Origin: Mycobacterium sp. GA-0227b
Lineage (GTDB): Bacteria > Actinomycetota > Actinomycetes > Mycobacteriales > Mycobacteriaceae
Assembly: GCF_001499855.1 (NCBI RefSeq)
Contig: NZ_LQIK01000031.1
Location: 265,017 to 329,016, forward strand
Direction: 5' to 3'
Length of the DNA: 64,000 bases
Shown one piece after another: positions 7,400 to 15,030 of this stretch (the first letter of the stretch is position 1; the number at the start of each line of letters is the position of its first letter). The position numbers and the translations under genes are program-made. The notes beneath the pieces were generated by a model that did no database searches, had not been told where the DNA came from, and saw only the letters and a program-made list of their open reading frames with translations.

Positions 7400-8275
7400 A
7401 TGTCGATAGTGGTCTGGATCGTCACCGCCGTACTGGCCGTGGCTTTCTTGGCTTCCGGCGCGATGAAGGTCGTTCAATCTCGCGAGAAACTCCTCGACCA
7501 TGGCTACCGATGGGCCGAGGGCTTCACACGATCTCAGATCCGATGGATAGGTGCCGCAGAGTGTCTAGGGGCCATCGGACTCATCGCCCCGCCAATTTTT
7601 CGCCTTTGGCCCGTCGTGAGTTTGGCGGCAGCCATTGGGCTTACGGTGTTGATGGTCGGTGCGGTGATCGTGCATTTCCGCCGGCACGAACTCACCCATA
7701 CTGCAGCGCCCGCGATCCTCGCCATCCTGACGGCCGCACTGGCCGTGTTCACTTCGGGTGTATTCATGCCCAGCGATCACAAGGCCATCCCAGTCCACGA
7801 ACAGCAATCCACCCTCCACCTAGACCCCGAGGAGAGCACCATGGTCACACCCGAGGAAAGCACCAACATCGCCACCTTCGAGCGGTTTCATGATGCGACC
7901 AACAGCGGTGACTTACAACGGATTTCCACGTTGATCGATGAGACCTTCCGGCCAGACGCGATCTTTCACGCGCCGGTACCCACCAACGAATCGGGACCGC
8001 AAGCGATAAAGCAGGTGTGGACAGTCCTCCTGCAGGCATTCCCCGATATCCACGTCACCACCAACGACGCCATCGCGCACCACGACAAAGTCGTCCTGCG
8101 AAACACGGTCACTGGGACCCACCAAGGCGACTACCGCGGTCTGCCCCCCACCGGGAAAACCATCACCTACAACGAGATCTTCATCGCCCGATTCACCGAC
8201 GGGAAAATCGCTGAAATCTGGGGCGTCGTCGACGTCTACTCCCAGCTGCGGCAACTCGGCGTGATACCCGCCTAA
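7400..8275 (+). CDS. DoxX-like membrane domain fused to SnoaL-like ester cyclase domain
   Basis: The 291-residue product joins two families. Residues 1-130 form a four-helix DoxX-like membrane domain: V-W-I-V-T-A-V-L-A-V-A-F-L-A-S-G-A-M-K start, W-I-G-A-A-E at helix 2, and a hydrophobic end near residue 125. Residues 150-291 resemble SnoaL-type ester cyclases, with F-H-D-A-T-N-S-G-D, H-x-P-V-P and an R-F-T-D-G-K-I-A-E-I-W-G-V-V-D end. An in-frame ATG at 7841, preceded by GAGGAG, could start the SnoaL part alone. DoxX proteins associate with redox membrane complexes, and SnoaL-like domains bind small hydrophobic substrates. The joint function is unknown. Confidence 0.75.
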   Translation: MSIVVWIVTAVLAVAFLASGAMKVVQSREKLLDHGYRWAEGFTRSQIRWIGAAECLGAIGLIAPPIFRLWPVVSLAAAIGLTVLMVGAVIVHFRRHELTHTAAPAILAILTAALAVFTSGVFMPSDHKAIPVHEQQSTLHLDPEESTMVTPEESTNIATFERFHDATNSGDLQRISTLIDETFRPDAIFHAPVPTNESGPQAIKQVWTVLLQAFPDIHVTTNDAIAHHDKVVLRNTVTGTHQGDYRGLPPTGKTITYNEIFIARFTDGKIAEIWGVVDVYSQLRQLGVIPA

Positions 8276-8369
8276 CCGAACCCCGGCCCCTAACACCAAC
8301 TGCTCGCAGAATTGTGCCCGAACCCCAAACCCTTGTGCCCGAACCCCGATACGAAGGAGACACGCTGTC

Positions 8370-9050
8370 ATGTTTGAACCGACAGACGAAATGTTCGAAT
8401 CGGCCTACCGGGGAGAGACGCCCGAGATAAGTGCGGGAGGGAAACCGCCGTGGAGCATCGGCGAACCGCAGCCGGAGCTCGCCGCGTTAGTCGAGCAGGG
8501 CAGATTCCACGGCGACGTGCTTGACGTGGGCTGCGGTGAGGCCGCCATCTCGCTGCATCTGGCGCAGCGGGGGTTCACCACCGTCGGATTGGACCTATCG
8601 CCCACCGCCATCAAACTGGCCACGGCAGAAGCCGAAAGGCGTGGCCTGACCAACGCCAGCTTCGAGGTCGCCGACATCAGCGGGTTCACCGGCTACGACG
8701 GCCGGTTCGGCACCATCGTCGACAGCTCGGTGTTCGACGCGATTCCAGTCGAGGCTCGCGACGGTTACCACCAATCCCTCGTGCGCGCCGCCGCGCCAGC
8801 AGCGTCGTACTTCGTCCTGGTGTTCGACAAGGCGGGCCTGCCCGACGGCATTCCCGCCTACGCCGTCACCGAAGATGAGCTGCGGGAAATCGTGGCGAGA
8901 TACTGGGTGATCGACGACATCAAGCCTGCGCGCATCCACGCGGTGTTTCCCGAGGGCATCGAGAACCTGTTCCCGATGCGTGACCTCAGGGATGAGCCCA
9001 ACGGTCGAAAGTCTCTGCCGGCCCTCCTGCTTACCGCGCACCTGGGCTGA
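8370..9050 (+). CDS. Class I SAM-dependent methyltransferase
   Basis: The 226-residue protein has a Rossmann methyltransferase core. Motif I, V-L-D-V-G-C-G-E-A-A, is near residues 50-59. G-L-D-L-S-P-T-A-I follows as the acidic-residue strand, and V-A-D-I-S-G-F is motif II. The N-terminal Y-R-G-E-T-P and P-P-W-S-I-G-E-P-Q-P pattern is shared with a mycobacterial group of small-molecule methyltransferases of unassigned substrate (thiol or halide type). Just upstream, TTGTGCCCGAACCCC occurs twice (8313-8347), and AAGGAG precedes the ATG. It is co-oriented with the DoxX-SnoaL gene 94 bases upstream. Confidence 0.85.
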   Translation: MFEPTDEMFESAYRGETPEISAGGKPPWSIGEPQPELAALVEQGRFHGDVLDVGCGEAAISLHLAQRGFTTVGLDLSPTAIKLATAEAERRGLTNASFEVADISGFTGYDGRFGTIVDSSVFDAIPVEARDGYHQSLVRAAAPAASYFVLVFDKAGLPDGIPAYAVTEDELREIVARYWVIDDIKPARIHAVFPEGIENLFPMRDLRDEPNGRKSLPALLLTAHLG

Positions 9051-9575
9051 GTATCGGCTGGCCAAGCCCGCCAGGAACCGGCGCAGGGCTGCTGTCCACT
9101 CACGGAGTTTGATCATCGGTAGATACGTTTACGCGCGCCTCCGCTTCTGTAGCGTCGTCAACGCAATCGGTCCGCTACCAGCGAGGTTAGCGGGGCCGAT
9201 CCGGGAGGCAGTCTCCAGTTTGTGCACGGCGCTGACCAGATCTACACGCCTTTGTTCCGCAGTCGAGTCACGGGCGTCGGTCGTTGACTGTCCCTTCCCG
9301 CCGGTTAGTGCGGCGCGGAGAGCGCGCCGCCATTCAGCGGCATGGTCCATGCTGGCTGCGTCGCAGCCTTGGCAATCGTCGAGCGGCCAAGTCGTGCGGT
9401 GCACCGGAGGAAACGACGCGGTCGTCTATCTGTACTGACAATCGCTCCTCCTGGGACGACGTGATCGGTCCGTCACGTGTGAACATGATCATCGCGGCGC
9501 GCCTGCATGGCTCGTCAGGCCATCTCGACGACAGAATTGGTATATACCAATCCAAACCCCGGCGAGAGGATCAAC
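9051..9575. other. Intergenic region upstream of the sugar transporter
   Basis: This 525-base stretch has no convincing gene. A minus-strand frame at 9129-9404 (91 codons from GTG, or 73 from ATG 9350) encodes a basic, uncharacterised peptide ending in T-T-L-Q-K-R-R-R-A. No ribosome binding site or family supports it clearly. The 3' end of the stretch holds a perfect palindromic operator at 9536-9551 and the transporter ribosome binding site. Confidence 0.3.
9536..9551. promoter_or_regulatory. Palindromic operator ATTGGTATATACCAAT upstream of the transporter-nagA operon
   Basis: This is a perfect 16-bp palindrome centred 32 bases before the transporter GTG. It resembles the TGGTCTAGACCA-type sites bound by GntR/HutC-family regulators of aminosugar genes (DasR, NagR). 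Given the downstream nagA, a role as the substrate-responsive operator is likely. The regulator gene is not in this window. Confidence 0.6.
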
Positions 9576-10985
9576 GTGGGCAACACCGCTATCCGGCGAG
9601 CCCCCCGCCTGGGAACGCTGGTGGCCGTCGCGGCGGCCAGCGTCGGCGTCATCTACGGCTACGACCTCTCCAACATCGCCGGTGCGCTTCTTTTCATCAC
9701 CGATGAATTCGGGCTGACCACCCGCCAGCAGGAGTTGGTGACCACAGCGATCGTCATCGGCCAGATCGCCGGGGCGATTGGCGGCGGGATGCTTGCCAAC
9801 GCCATCGGACGCAAGAAGTCGATGGTGCTCGTCGCCGTCACCTACGCGGCCTTCGCACTTCTGAGCGCGTTGTCGGTGTCGGTGCCCATGTTGTTGGTGT
9901 CGCGCTTTCTGCTGGGCCTCACCATCGGTGTGTCGGTGGTGGTCGTGCCGGTCTTCGTCGCCGAATCAGCGCCGGCGAAGGTCCGCGGCTCGTTGTTGGT
10001 CGCCTATCAGGTGGCGACGGTGGTCGGCATCATCATCGGCTACCTGGCCGCGTACTTCCTGGCCGGCTCGGGCAGTTGGCGCTGGATGCTCGGCCTGGCC
10101 GCGATACCGGCAGTGCTGGTCACGTTGGTGCTGCTGTGGATGCCGGACACGGCGCGGTGGTACATGATCAAGGGCCGGGTGGACGAGGCCCGCCAAACGC
10201 TGCGCCGGGTCGAGCCGACCGCCGACGTCGAGGCCGAACTCGCCGAAATCAGCCGTGCGCTCAAGGAAGAAACCGGCGGCGCGGTACGCGAAATGCTGCG
10301 GCGGCCCTACCTTCGCGCCACGGTCTTCGTGGTGGTGCTCGGTTTCTTCATCCAGATCACCGGTATCAACGCGATCGTCTACTACAGCCCCCGACTGTTC
10401 GAGGCTATGGGTTTCGAAGGCGACTTCGCGCTGCTGATACTTCCGGCGCTGATACAAGTGGCGGCTTTGGCAGCGGTGTTCGTCTCACTGATGATGGTCG
10501 ATCGAGTCGGTCGACGGCCGATCCTTTTGGGCGGCATCGCGATGATGATCGTCGCCAACGCCATGCTGATCGGCGTCTTCGTGGCCGGGACTGAGTTCGG
10601 CGGGGCGCTCACGACGATCGGGTTTCTCGGCGTGCTGCTGTTCACCATCGGGTTCACCTTCGGCTTCGGCGCGCTGGTATGGGTCTACGCCGGTGAGAGC
10701 TTCCCGACGCGACTCCGCTCGATGGGTTCGAGTGCGATGCTCACCTCCGATCTGGTGGCCAATGCCATCATCGCCGCCTTCTTCCTGACCATGCTCAATT
10801 CGCTCGGCGGCGGGGGAACATTCGCGGTGTTCGGCGCCTTCGCGCTCGCCGCGCTCGTATTCGTCTATCGCTTCGCGCCGGAGACCAAAGGCCGCCAGCT
10901 GGAAGAGATTCGGCACTTCTGGGAGAACGGCGGGCGCTGGCCTGATGAATCCCGCGGGCTGGATAAGGTGACGGACGCTCCGTGA
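9576..10985 (+). CDS. Sugar-porter family MFS transporter, probable aminosugar uptake
   Basis: The 469-residue protein has twelve predicted membrane helices and the sugar porter signatures: G-R-K-K-S after helix 2, R-F-L-L-G-L-T-I-G-V in helix 4, P-D-T-A-R-W-Y at the start of the central loop, D-R-V-G-R-R-P after helix 8, and P-E-T-K-G-R-Q-L-E-E-I at the end. An ATG at 9507 is in frame, but that version would run coding sequence through the palindromic operator. GTG 9576 has GAGAGGA five bases before it and is preferred. It overlaps nagA by GTGA, which suggests a substrate such as N-acetylglucosamine. The substrate is inferred from context only. Confidence 0.85.
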   Translation: MGNTAIRRAPRLGTLVAVAAASVGVIYGYDLSNIAGALLFITDEFGLTTRQQELVTTAIVIGQIAGAIGGGMLANAIGRKKSMVLVAVTYAAFALLSALSVSVPMLLVSRFLLGLTIGVSVVVVPVFVAESAPAKVRGSLLVAYQVATVVGIIIGYLAAYFLAGSGSWRWMLGLAAIPAVLVTLVLLWMPDTARWYMIKGRVDEARQTLRRVEPTADVEAELAEISRALKEETGGAVREMLRRPYLRATVFVVVLGFFIQITGINAIVYYSPRLFEAMGFEGDFALLILPALIQVAALAAVFVSLMMVDRVGRRPILLGGIAMMIVANAMLIGVFVAGTEFGGALTTIGFLGVLLFTIGFTFGFGALVWVYAGESFPTRLRSMGSSAMLTSDLVANAIIAAFFLTMLNSLGGGGTFAVFGAFALAALVFVYRFAPETKGRQLEEIRHFWENGGRWPDESRGLDKVTDAP

Positions 10986-12124
10986 CGCTCATCGCCGCGG
11001 GGACCATGGTCCTGGATGACCAGGTCTGCAAGCCGGGTTGGTTGGCTATCTCTGCCGGGCGAATCAGCGAATGCGGCCACGGCCCGTCACCGCGGCCGCC
11101 CGACCACGACTTCGCGAATCACGTAGTGGTGCCGGGGTTTGTCGACATGCACGTGCACGGAGGCGGCGGCGCGTCGTACACCGATGGCATCAGCTCAGAG
11201 ATTGAACAGGCAGCCGAGTTCCACCGGCGCCACGGCACCACCACGACGGTGGCCAGCCTGGTCACCGCATCTCCCGACGATCTTCTGCGTCAAGTCCAGA
11301 CGCTCGCCGAGATGACTCGACGGCAGACCGTGGCCGGGGTGCACCTGGAGGGCCCCTGGCTGAGCGCGGCGCGCTGCGGTGCACACGACTCAACGCTGTT
11401 GCGTAACCCCGACCCTGCCGAGATCGACGCCTTGCTCGCCGCCGCCGACGGCACCATCCGGATGGTCACGCTGGCACCCGAACTGCCGGGCAGTCAGGAC
11501 GCCATCACCCGACTTGCGGACGCGGATGTCATCGTCGCCATCGGCCATACAGATACCAGTTACGACGACGCCAAACGTGCGATCGAACTGGGAGCGACGG
11601 TCGGCACCCATGTCTTCAACGGGATGCGACCGCTGCACCACCGCGACCCGGGTCCGGCGCTGGCGCTGCTGGAAGAACCGCGGGTGACCGTGGAGCTCAT
11701 TGCCGACGGTGTGCACGTCCACCCCGCGCTCGTGCGGCAGGTCATCGAGACGGTCGGTCCCGATCGCGTCGCGCTGATCACCGACGCGATGGCGGCAGCC
11801 GGATTGCCCGACGGACCATTTCGGATCGGCGCACTCGAGGTGGAGGTCACCGAGCGGATAGCGCGGGTGCGGGGGACGTCGACCATCGCCGGCAGCACGG
11901 CGACCATGGATCAGCTTTTCCGGACCGCGGTCGGCCAGCTCGGCGGCTCGGATGAGGCGCTGGCCAAGGCGGCACGGATGACGGCGACCACCCCGGCTCG
12001 CGCATTGAGGATCGACCGCGTCGGCAGCTTACGCGTCGGCATGGACGCCAATTGCGTTGTGCTAGACGAAGATTTACATGTGCACCAGGTGATGCTCGAC
12101 GGCGCCTGGCTGCCCCACCGCTAG
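10982..12124 (+). CDS. nagA: N-acetylglucosamine-6-phosphate deacetylase
   Basis: The 380-residue amidohydrolase removes acetate from GlcNAc-6-phosphate, feeding glucosamine-6-phosphate to NagB or cell wall synthesis. Metal and catalytic positions are intact: H57-x-H59 in V-D-M-H-V-H-G, E123 in H-L-E-G-P-W, H189 in I-G-H-T-D-T-S, H210 in G-T-H-V-F-N-G-M, and the catalytic D268 in L-I-T-D-A-M. The GTG start overlaps the transporter stop, so import and first catabolic step are co-translated. No nagB or regulator gene accompanies it here. Confidence 0.92.
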   Translation: MTLIAAGTMVLDDQVCKPGWLAISAGRISECGHGPSPRPPDHDFANHVVVPGFVDMHVHGGGGASYTDGISSEIEQAAEFHRRHGTTTTVASLVTASPDDLLRQVQTLAEMTRRQTVAGVHLEGPWLSAARCGAHDSTLLRNPDPAEIDALLAAADGTIRMVTLAPELPGSQDAITRLADADVIVAIGHTDTSYDDAKRAIELGATVGTHVFNGMRPLHHRDPGPALALLEEPRVTVELIADGVHVHPALVRQVIETVGPDRVALITDAMAAAGLPDGPFRIGALEVEVTERIARVRGTSTIAGSTATMDQLFRTAVGQLGGSDEALAKAARMTATTPARALRIDRVGSLRVGMDANCVVLDEDLHVHQVMLDGAWLPHR

Positions 12125-12259
12125 CGGCAGCCGGTTCGAGCATCAGGCCACTCCGCCACCGACCTGCGCCGAGCCTGCCGTGAGATCACGATTTTCGCCG
12201 AAATGACGATCTACGCGCAGTCTCGATGAGTTTCTGAGTTGCCCTCGGTCGGTACGGGT

Positions 12260-12739
12260 ATGACTGACGACACCATGAGCACCGTGTGCACCATCAACGC
12301 GCCGGCCGAAACCGTGTTCGCGGTGCTGGCCGACCCGACCACCCATCAGACGATCGACGGCACCGGCTGGGTGCGGGAGCCGCTCGACGACAAGCGGCTG
12401 ACGGCAGTCGGGCAGATCTTCCGGATGGCGATGTACCACGACAACTACGGCGGCATGCACTACGAGATGGCCAACCGGGTCGAGGTTTTCGAGCCGCCGC
12501 ACGCAATTGCGTGGTTGCCGGGCCAAGGCGCTGACGACGCCAACCTCGACTTCGGCGGCTGGATCTGGCGCTACGATCTCGAGCCGCTCGGTGCCGACCG
12601 GACGAAAGTCACGCTGACCTACGACTGGTCAGCGGTGCCGCCCGCCATTCGCGACCACATCAGCTTCCCGCCGTTCGACCGGCAGCACCTGGACAACTCG
12701 CTCAAGCACCTCGCCGGTCTGGCACAGGATCGGACGTAG
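12260..12739 (+). CDS. SRPBCC (START/Bet v1-like) ligand-binding domain protein
   Basis: This 159-residue protein is a single helix-grip domain. It begins V-C-T-I-N-A-P-A-E-T-V-F-A-V-L-A-D-P, the standard SRPBCC opening, and ends with a long helix containing L-D-N-S-L-K-H-L-A. Family members bind hydrophobic ligands or act as cyclase/aromatase-like enzymes; no specific role can be read here. ATG 12260 is used, with ATG 12275 as an alternative. It is a single gene between nagA and the DAHP synthase leader. Confidence 0.75.
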   Translation: MTDDTMSTVCTINAPAETVFAVLADPTTHQTIDGTGWVREPLDDKRLTAVGQIFRMAMYHDNYGGMHYEMANRVEVFEPPHAIAWLPGQGADDANLDFGGWIWRYDLEPLGADRTKVTLTYDWSAVPPAIRDHISFPPFDRQHLDNSLKHLAGLAQDRT

Positions 12740-12796
12740 TCCAAGCGGGGGTGACCGCGGAATGGGCAGCAGAGGTGGAGGGAAAATAGATCGCAT

Positions 12797-12825
12797 TTGG
12801 CCGGACGACGACCGCCGTGTAGCCT
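12797..12825 (+). promoter_or_regulatory. Promoter for the DAHP synthase leader transcript
   Basis: TTGGCC (12797-12802), 17 bases, then TAGCCT (12820-12825) fits a housekeeping mycobacterial promoter (-10 of TANNNT form). The expected start point, seven to eight bases later, falls on the GTG of the leader peptide at 12833. The transcript is therefore probably leaderless. Confidence 0.6.
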
Positions 12826-12832
12826 GGCCCGC

Positions 12833-12907
12833 GTGAACATCGGTGTGCGTGCCAGCTATTGGCGCTTTATCGAGGCTCCGGGCGGAGCCGATAAGGCGCA
12901 GCGCTAA
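12833..12907 (+). CDS. Leader peptide with Tyr-Trp-Arg-Phe, aromatic amino acid attenuator
   Basis: A 24-codon GTG-to-TAA frame encodes a peptide with the consecutive codons TAT TGG CGC TTT (Tyr-Trp-Arg-Phe) at 12857-12868, so all three aromatic residues fall within four codons. It sits 109 bases before a DAHP synthase gene, the first enzyme of aromatic synthesis. Its promoter would place the mRNA start at the GTG. A 16-bp hairpin begins within these codons (12862-12899). A ribosome slowed by scarce aromatic aminoacyl-tRNA would cover the left arm and change downstream folding. It is too short to be found by length, and its amino acid content and position are the evidence. Confidence 0.75.
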   Translation: MNIGVRASYWRFIEAPGGADKAQR

Positions 12908-12960
12908 GCGCACATCCACCCGGAGCCCCAGGCAGTGACCACCAGGTCGCTGCCTTTCGT
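12862..12960 (+). promoter_or_regulatory. Attenuator structures of the DAHP synthase leader RNA
   Basis: Hairpin 1 pairs 12862-12871 with 12890-12899 (one wobble) and GGCTCC (12874-12879) with GGAGCC (12884-12889). As an alternative, GGCTCCGGG (12874-12882) is exactly complementary to CCCGGAGCC (12919-12927), so the two pairings exclude each other. Next comes a terminator-like hairpin, 12930-12940 with 12945-12955 (11 bp, one wobble, loop ACCA), followed by TTCGTCGTT. This layout fits transcription attenuation controlled by leader-peptide translation. Confidence 0.65.
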
Positions 12961-12985
12961 CGTTCAAGGGCACCGGACATTCACG

Positions 12986-13013
12986 CAGGTGCCCGCACCA
13001 AGAAAGGCACCTG
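12986..13013 (+). promoter_or_regulatory. Hairpin over the DAHP synthase ribosome binding site
   Basis: CAGGTGCC (12986-12993) is the exact complement of GGCACCTG (13006-13013). The Shine-Dalgarno-like AAGAAAGG lies in the loop and the 3' arm, and the ATG is at 13017. This could make initiation sensitive to upstream folding, adding a translational layer to the attenuator. Confidence 0.45.
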
Positions 13014-13016
13014 AAC

Positions 13017-14072
13017 ATGAACCTGGCGCAGACCGCCACCCCTCCCGCCACGTCGGACCGGCGCGTCCGCGGTTTCCGCGAGATTCCCAGCCCGCATGAC
13101 GTGCTCACCGAGTTCCCGCTGGGTGCTCGGCGCGCCGAGCGGGTGGCCCGCGACCGCGACGAGATCGCCGACATTCTCGCCGGGCGTGACGGTCGGCTGC
13201 TGGTTGTGGTGGGACCGTGCTCGGTGCACGATCCTGCCGCGGCGCTGGACTATGCCAGCCGGCTCGTCAAAGTCGCCGACGAACTCGATGACCGGCTCAA
13301 GATCGTGATGCGGGTGTACTTCGAGAAGCCGCGCACGACGATCGGCTGGAAGGGTCTGATCAACGACCCCGGCATGGACGGCACCTTCGATGTGGCCCGC
13401 GGGCTGCGCATCGCGCGTCACCTGCTCCTCGACATCATCGATATCGGCCTGCCCGTCGGATGCGAGTTCCTCGAACCGACCAGCCCGCAGTACATCGCCG
13501 ACGCCGTCGCGTGGGGCGCGATCGGTGCGCGCACCACCGAGTCTCAGGTGCACCGGCAGCTGGCCTCCGGGTTGTCGATGCCCGTCGGGTTCAAGAACGG
13601 GACTGACGGCAACATTCAGGTCGCGGTCGATGGCGTGAAAGCCGCTGCCGCTCAACATGTCTTCTTCGGGATGGACGACTTGGGGCGCGGCGCCCTGGTC
13701 AACACCGCCGGCAACGAGGATTGCCACGTGATTCTGCGCGGCGGCACCGGCGGGCCGAACTACGACGCCGAGACGGTGCGCGCCACGGCTGCGAAACTGA
13801 CCGCGGCGGGGCTGCCCGGTCGGGTCGTGATCGACTGCAGCCACGCCAATTCCGGCAAGGACCACATCCGCCAAGCCGCGGTGGCCCGCGAGGTGGCACA
13901 GCTCATGCGCGACGGACTTCCTGTCAGCGGGGTGATGCTCGAGAGCTTCCTGGTTGCCGGAGCGCAGTCCTCGGACGCCCGGCCGCTGACCTACGGGCAG
14001 TCGGTCACCGACAAGTGCATGGACTGGGCGACAACCGATTCGGTGCTGCGCGAGCTGGCCGATCGCGGCTAG
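13017..14072 (+). CDS. 3-deoxy-7-phosphoheptulonate synthase, class I (AroF/G/H type)
   Basis: The 351-residue enzyme condenses phosphoenolpyruvate with erythrose-4-phosphate to start the shikimate pathway. Class I-alpha markers are clear: V-V-G-P-C-S-V-H-D (the metal-ligand Cys loop), R-V-Y-F-E-K-P-R-T-T-I-G-W-K-G, G-F-K-N-G-T-D-G, H-V-I-L-R-G-G and I-D-C-S-H-A-N-S-G-K. All mycobacteria carry a class II enzyme (the one usually named aroG); the additional E. coli-like class I form occurs in some faster growers. It is preceded by a dedicated aromatic leader peptide and attenuator. Retention of the family N-terminus suggests allosteric inhibition by an aromatic amino acid, which is inferred. 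Confidence 0.92.
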   Translation: MNLAQTATPPATSDRRVRGFREIPSPHDVLTEFPLGARRAERVARDRDEIADILAGRDGRLLVVVGPCSVHDPAAALDYASRLVKVADELDDRLKIVMRVYFEKPRTTIGWKGLINDPGMDGTFDVARGLRIARHLLLDIIDIGLPVGCEFLEPTSPQYIADAVAWGAIGARTTESQVHRQLASGLSMPVGFKNGTDGNIQVAVDGVKAAAAQHVFFGMDDLGRGALVNTAGNEDCHVILRGGTGGPNYDAETVRATAAKLTAAGLPGRVVIDCSHANSGKDHIRQAAVAREVAQLMRDGLPVSGVMLESFLVAGAQSSDARPLTYGQSVTDKCMDWATTDSVLRELADRG

Positions 14073-14881
14073 TTGCCGGAAGGCTGCCCGTACTTCCAGG
14101 CAGCTGGGTCGAACTCGGGACGCTGGGCATAGTCGAGTTCGATGTGCACATCGGCCCGGGAATCGTTGGGGGAACGGGTGACTACCACGGCGGTTCCCTT
14201 TCGTGGCACCCGCCGCTTTGCGGTGACCATGTTCGCCTCGACCCGCCGAGGGCCGTACTCGGTGCTGAACTCCACGACCACGGTGAACAAGGGGTGGGTG
14301 TCGCTCCACTTCTCCAGGAATCTGATCTCGCGCAGAACGCCATGGGTGCGCTGGCCGTGGTGGCGTAGCCAGGCCATCCCGGCCTGACGGTCACGGGTGT
14401 ACCGAATACCTCTCCACGCGGCCAACGTGGCCACGGCCGCTGCGACACCACATCCCGCGCTTGCCAACGCCAACCACGCTCCGCTCGAACCGCCCACCCA
14501 TATCGCCGTGCCGAGAATGCCCACGCCCGCTCCCGTGCACGACGGAATGGCGGAGATGCGTTTGGCCGTCGTGCGCTGTCCGAAGAAGTTGCGTGCTTCG
14601 TCGGTGATGATGTTGGTGACAGTCGCCGGCAGGAACGAGTAGAAGATGGAGCCGACCCCGAGCAGCCACGGCTCTTTGCCTCCTTGGCTGAGGGTGTGGC
14701 AGTAGAGCGCCCCGCCGACTCCTGCGGGCACCCAGAGGATGAACGTCGCCACGGCGAAGAAGGTCAGCATCCCGGGCGCATCGAGGGGCATCGCCGTGAT
14801 GCGATCACCCTTCTCGCGAGTGGAGAAGTGCGGCATGGTGTCTTCCCAACACGGGAGAGCACTCTTGGCGTCGCTGACCAT
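14069..14881 (-). CDS. Membrane protein of unknown function
   Basis: A 270-residue protein with about four hydrophobic segments (roughly residues 38-60, 72-92, 112-130 and 133-155) and a soluble C-terminal half. That half contains W-L-R-H-H-G-Q-R-T-H-G-V-L-R-E-I and an F-T-V-V-V-E-F-S-T strand set like the small barrel modules seen in some actinobacterial DUF3592-like proteins. ATG 14881 is chosen because GGAG lies six bases before it; the frame is open to 14989. Its 3' end overlaps the DAHP synthase stop by four bases. It is divergent from another small membrane protein gene. The function is unknown. Confidence 0.65.
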   Translation of the reverse strand: MVSDAKSALPCWEDTMPHFSTREKGDRITAMPLDAPGMLTFFAVATFILWVPAGVGGALYCHTLSQGGKEPWLLGVGSIFYSFLPATVTNIITDEARNFFGQRTTAKRISAIPSCTGAGVGILGTAIWVGGSSGAWLALASAGCGVAAAVATLAAWRGIRYTRDRQAGMAWLRHHGQRTHGVLREIRFLEKWSDTHPLFTVVVEFSTEYGPRRVEANMVTAKRRVPRKGTAVVVTRSPNDSRADVHIELDYAQRPEFDPAAWKYGQPSGN

Positions 14882-15030
14882 TGGCGCTCCATTCTGCCCC
14901 GGACCAACGGCGAGCCTCCAGTATTGCCACGGGGATTCGTCAAGCGGGTCCTCGGAAAGCCGGGATCGTCGGATTCTCACGAAAAGCACAGAGCTACAAC
15001 ATAGTTCGCTTCAGTGGCGAACTGGATGCT

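Noticed and set aside
8276..8369. Duplicated TTGTGCCCGAACCCC before the methyltransferase
   Set aside because: Short, two copies only, with no symmetry; probably a local duplication without a clear role.
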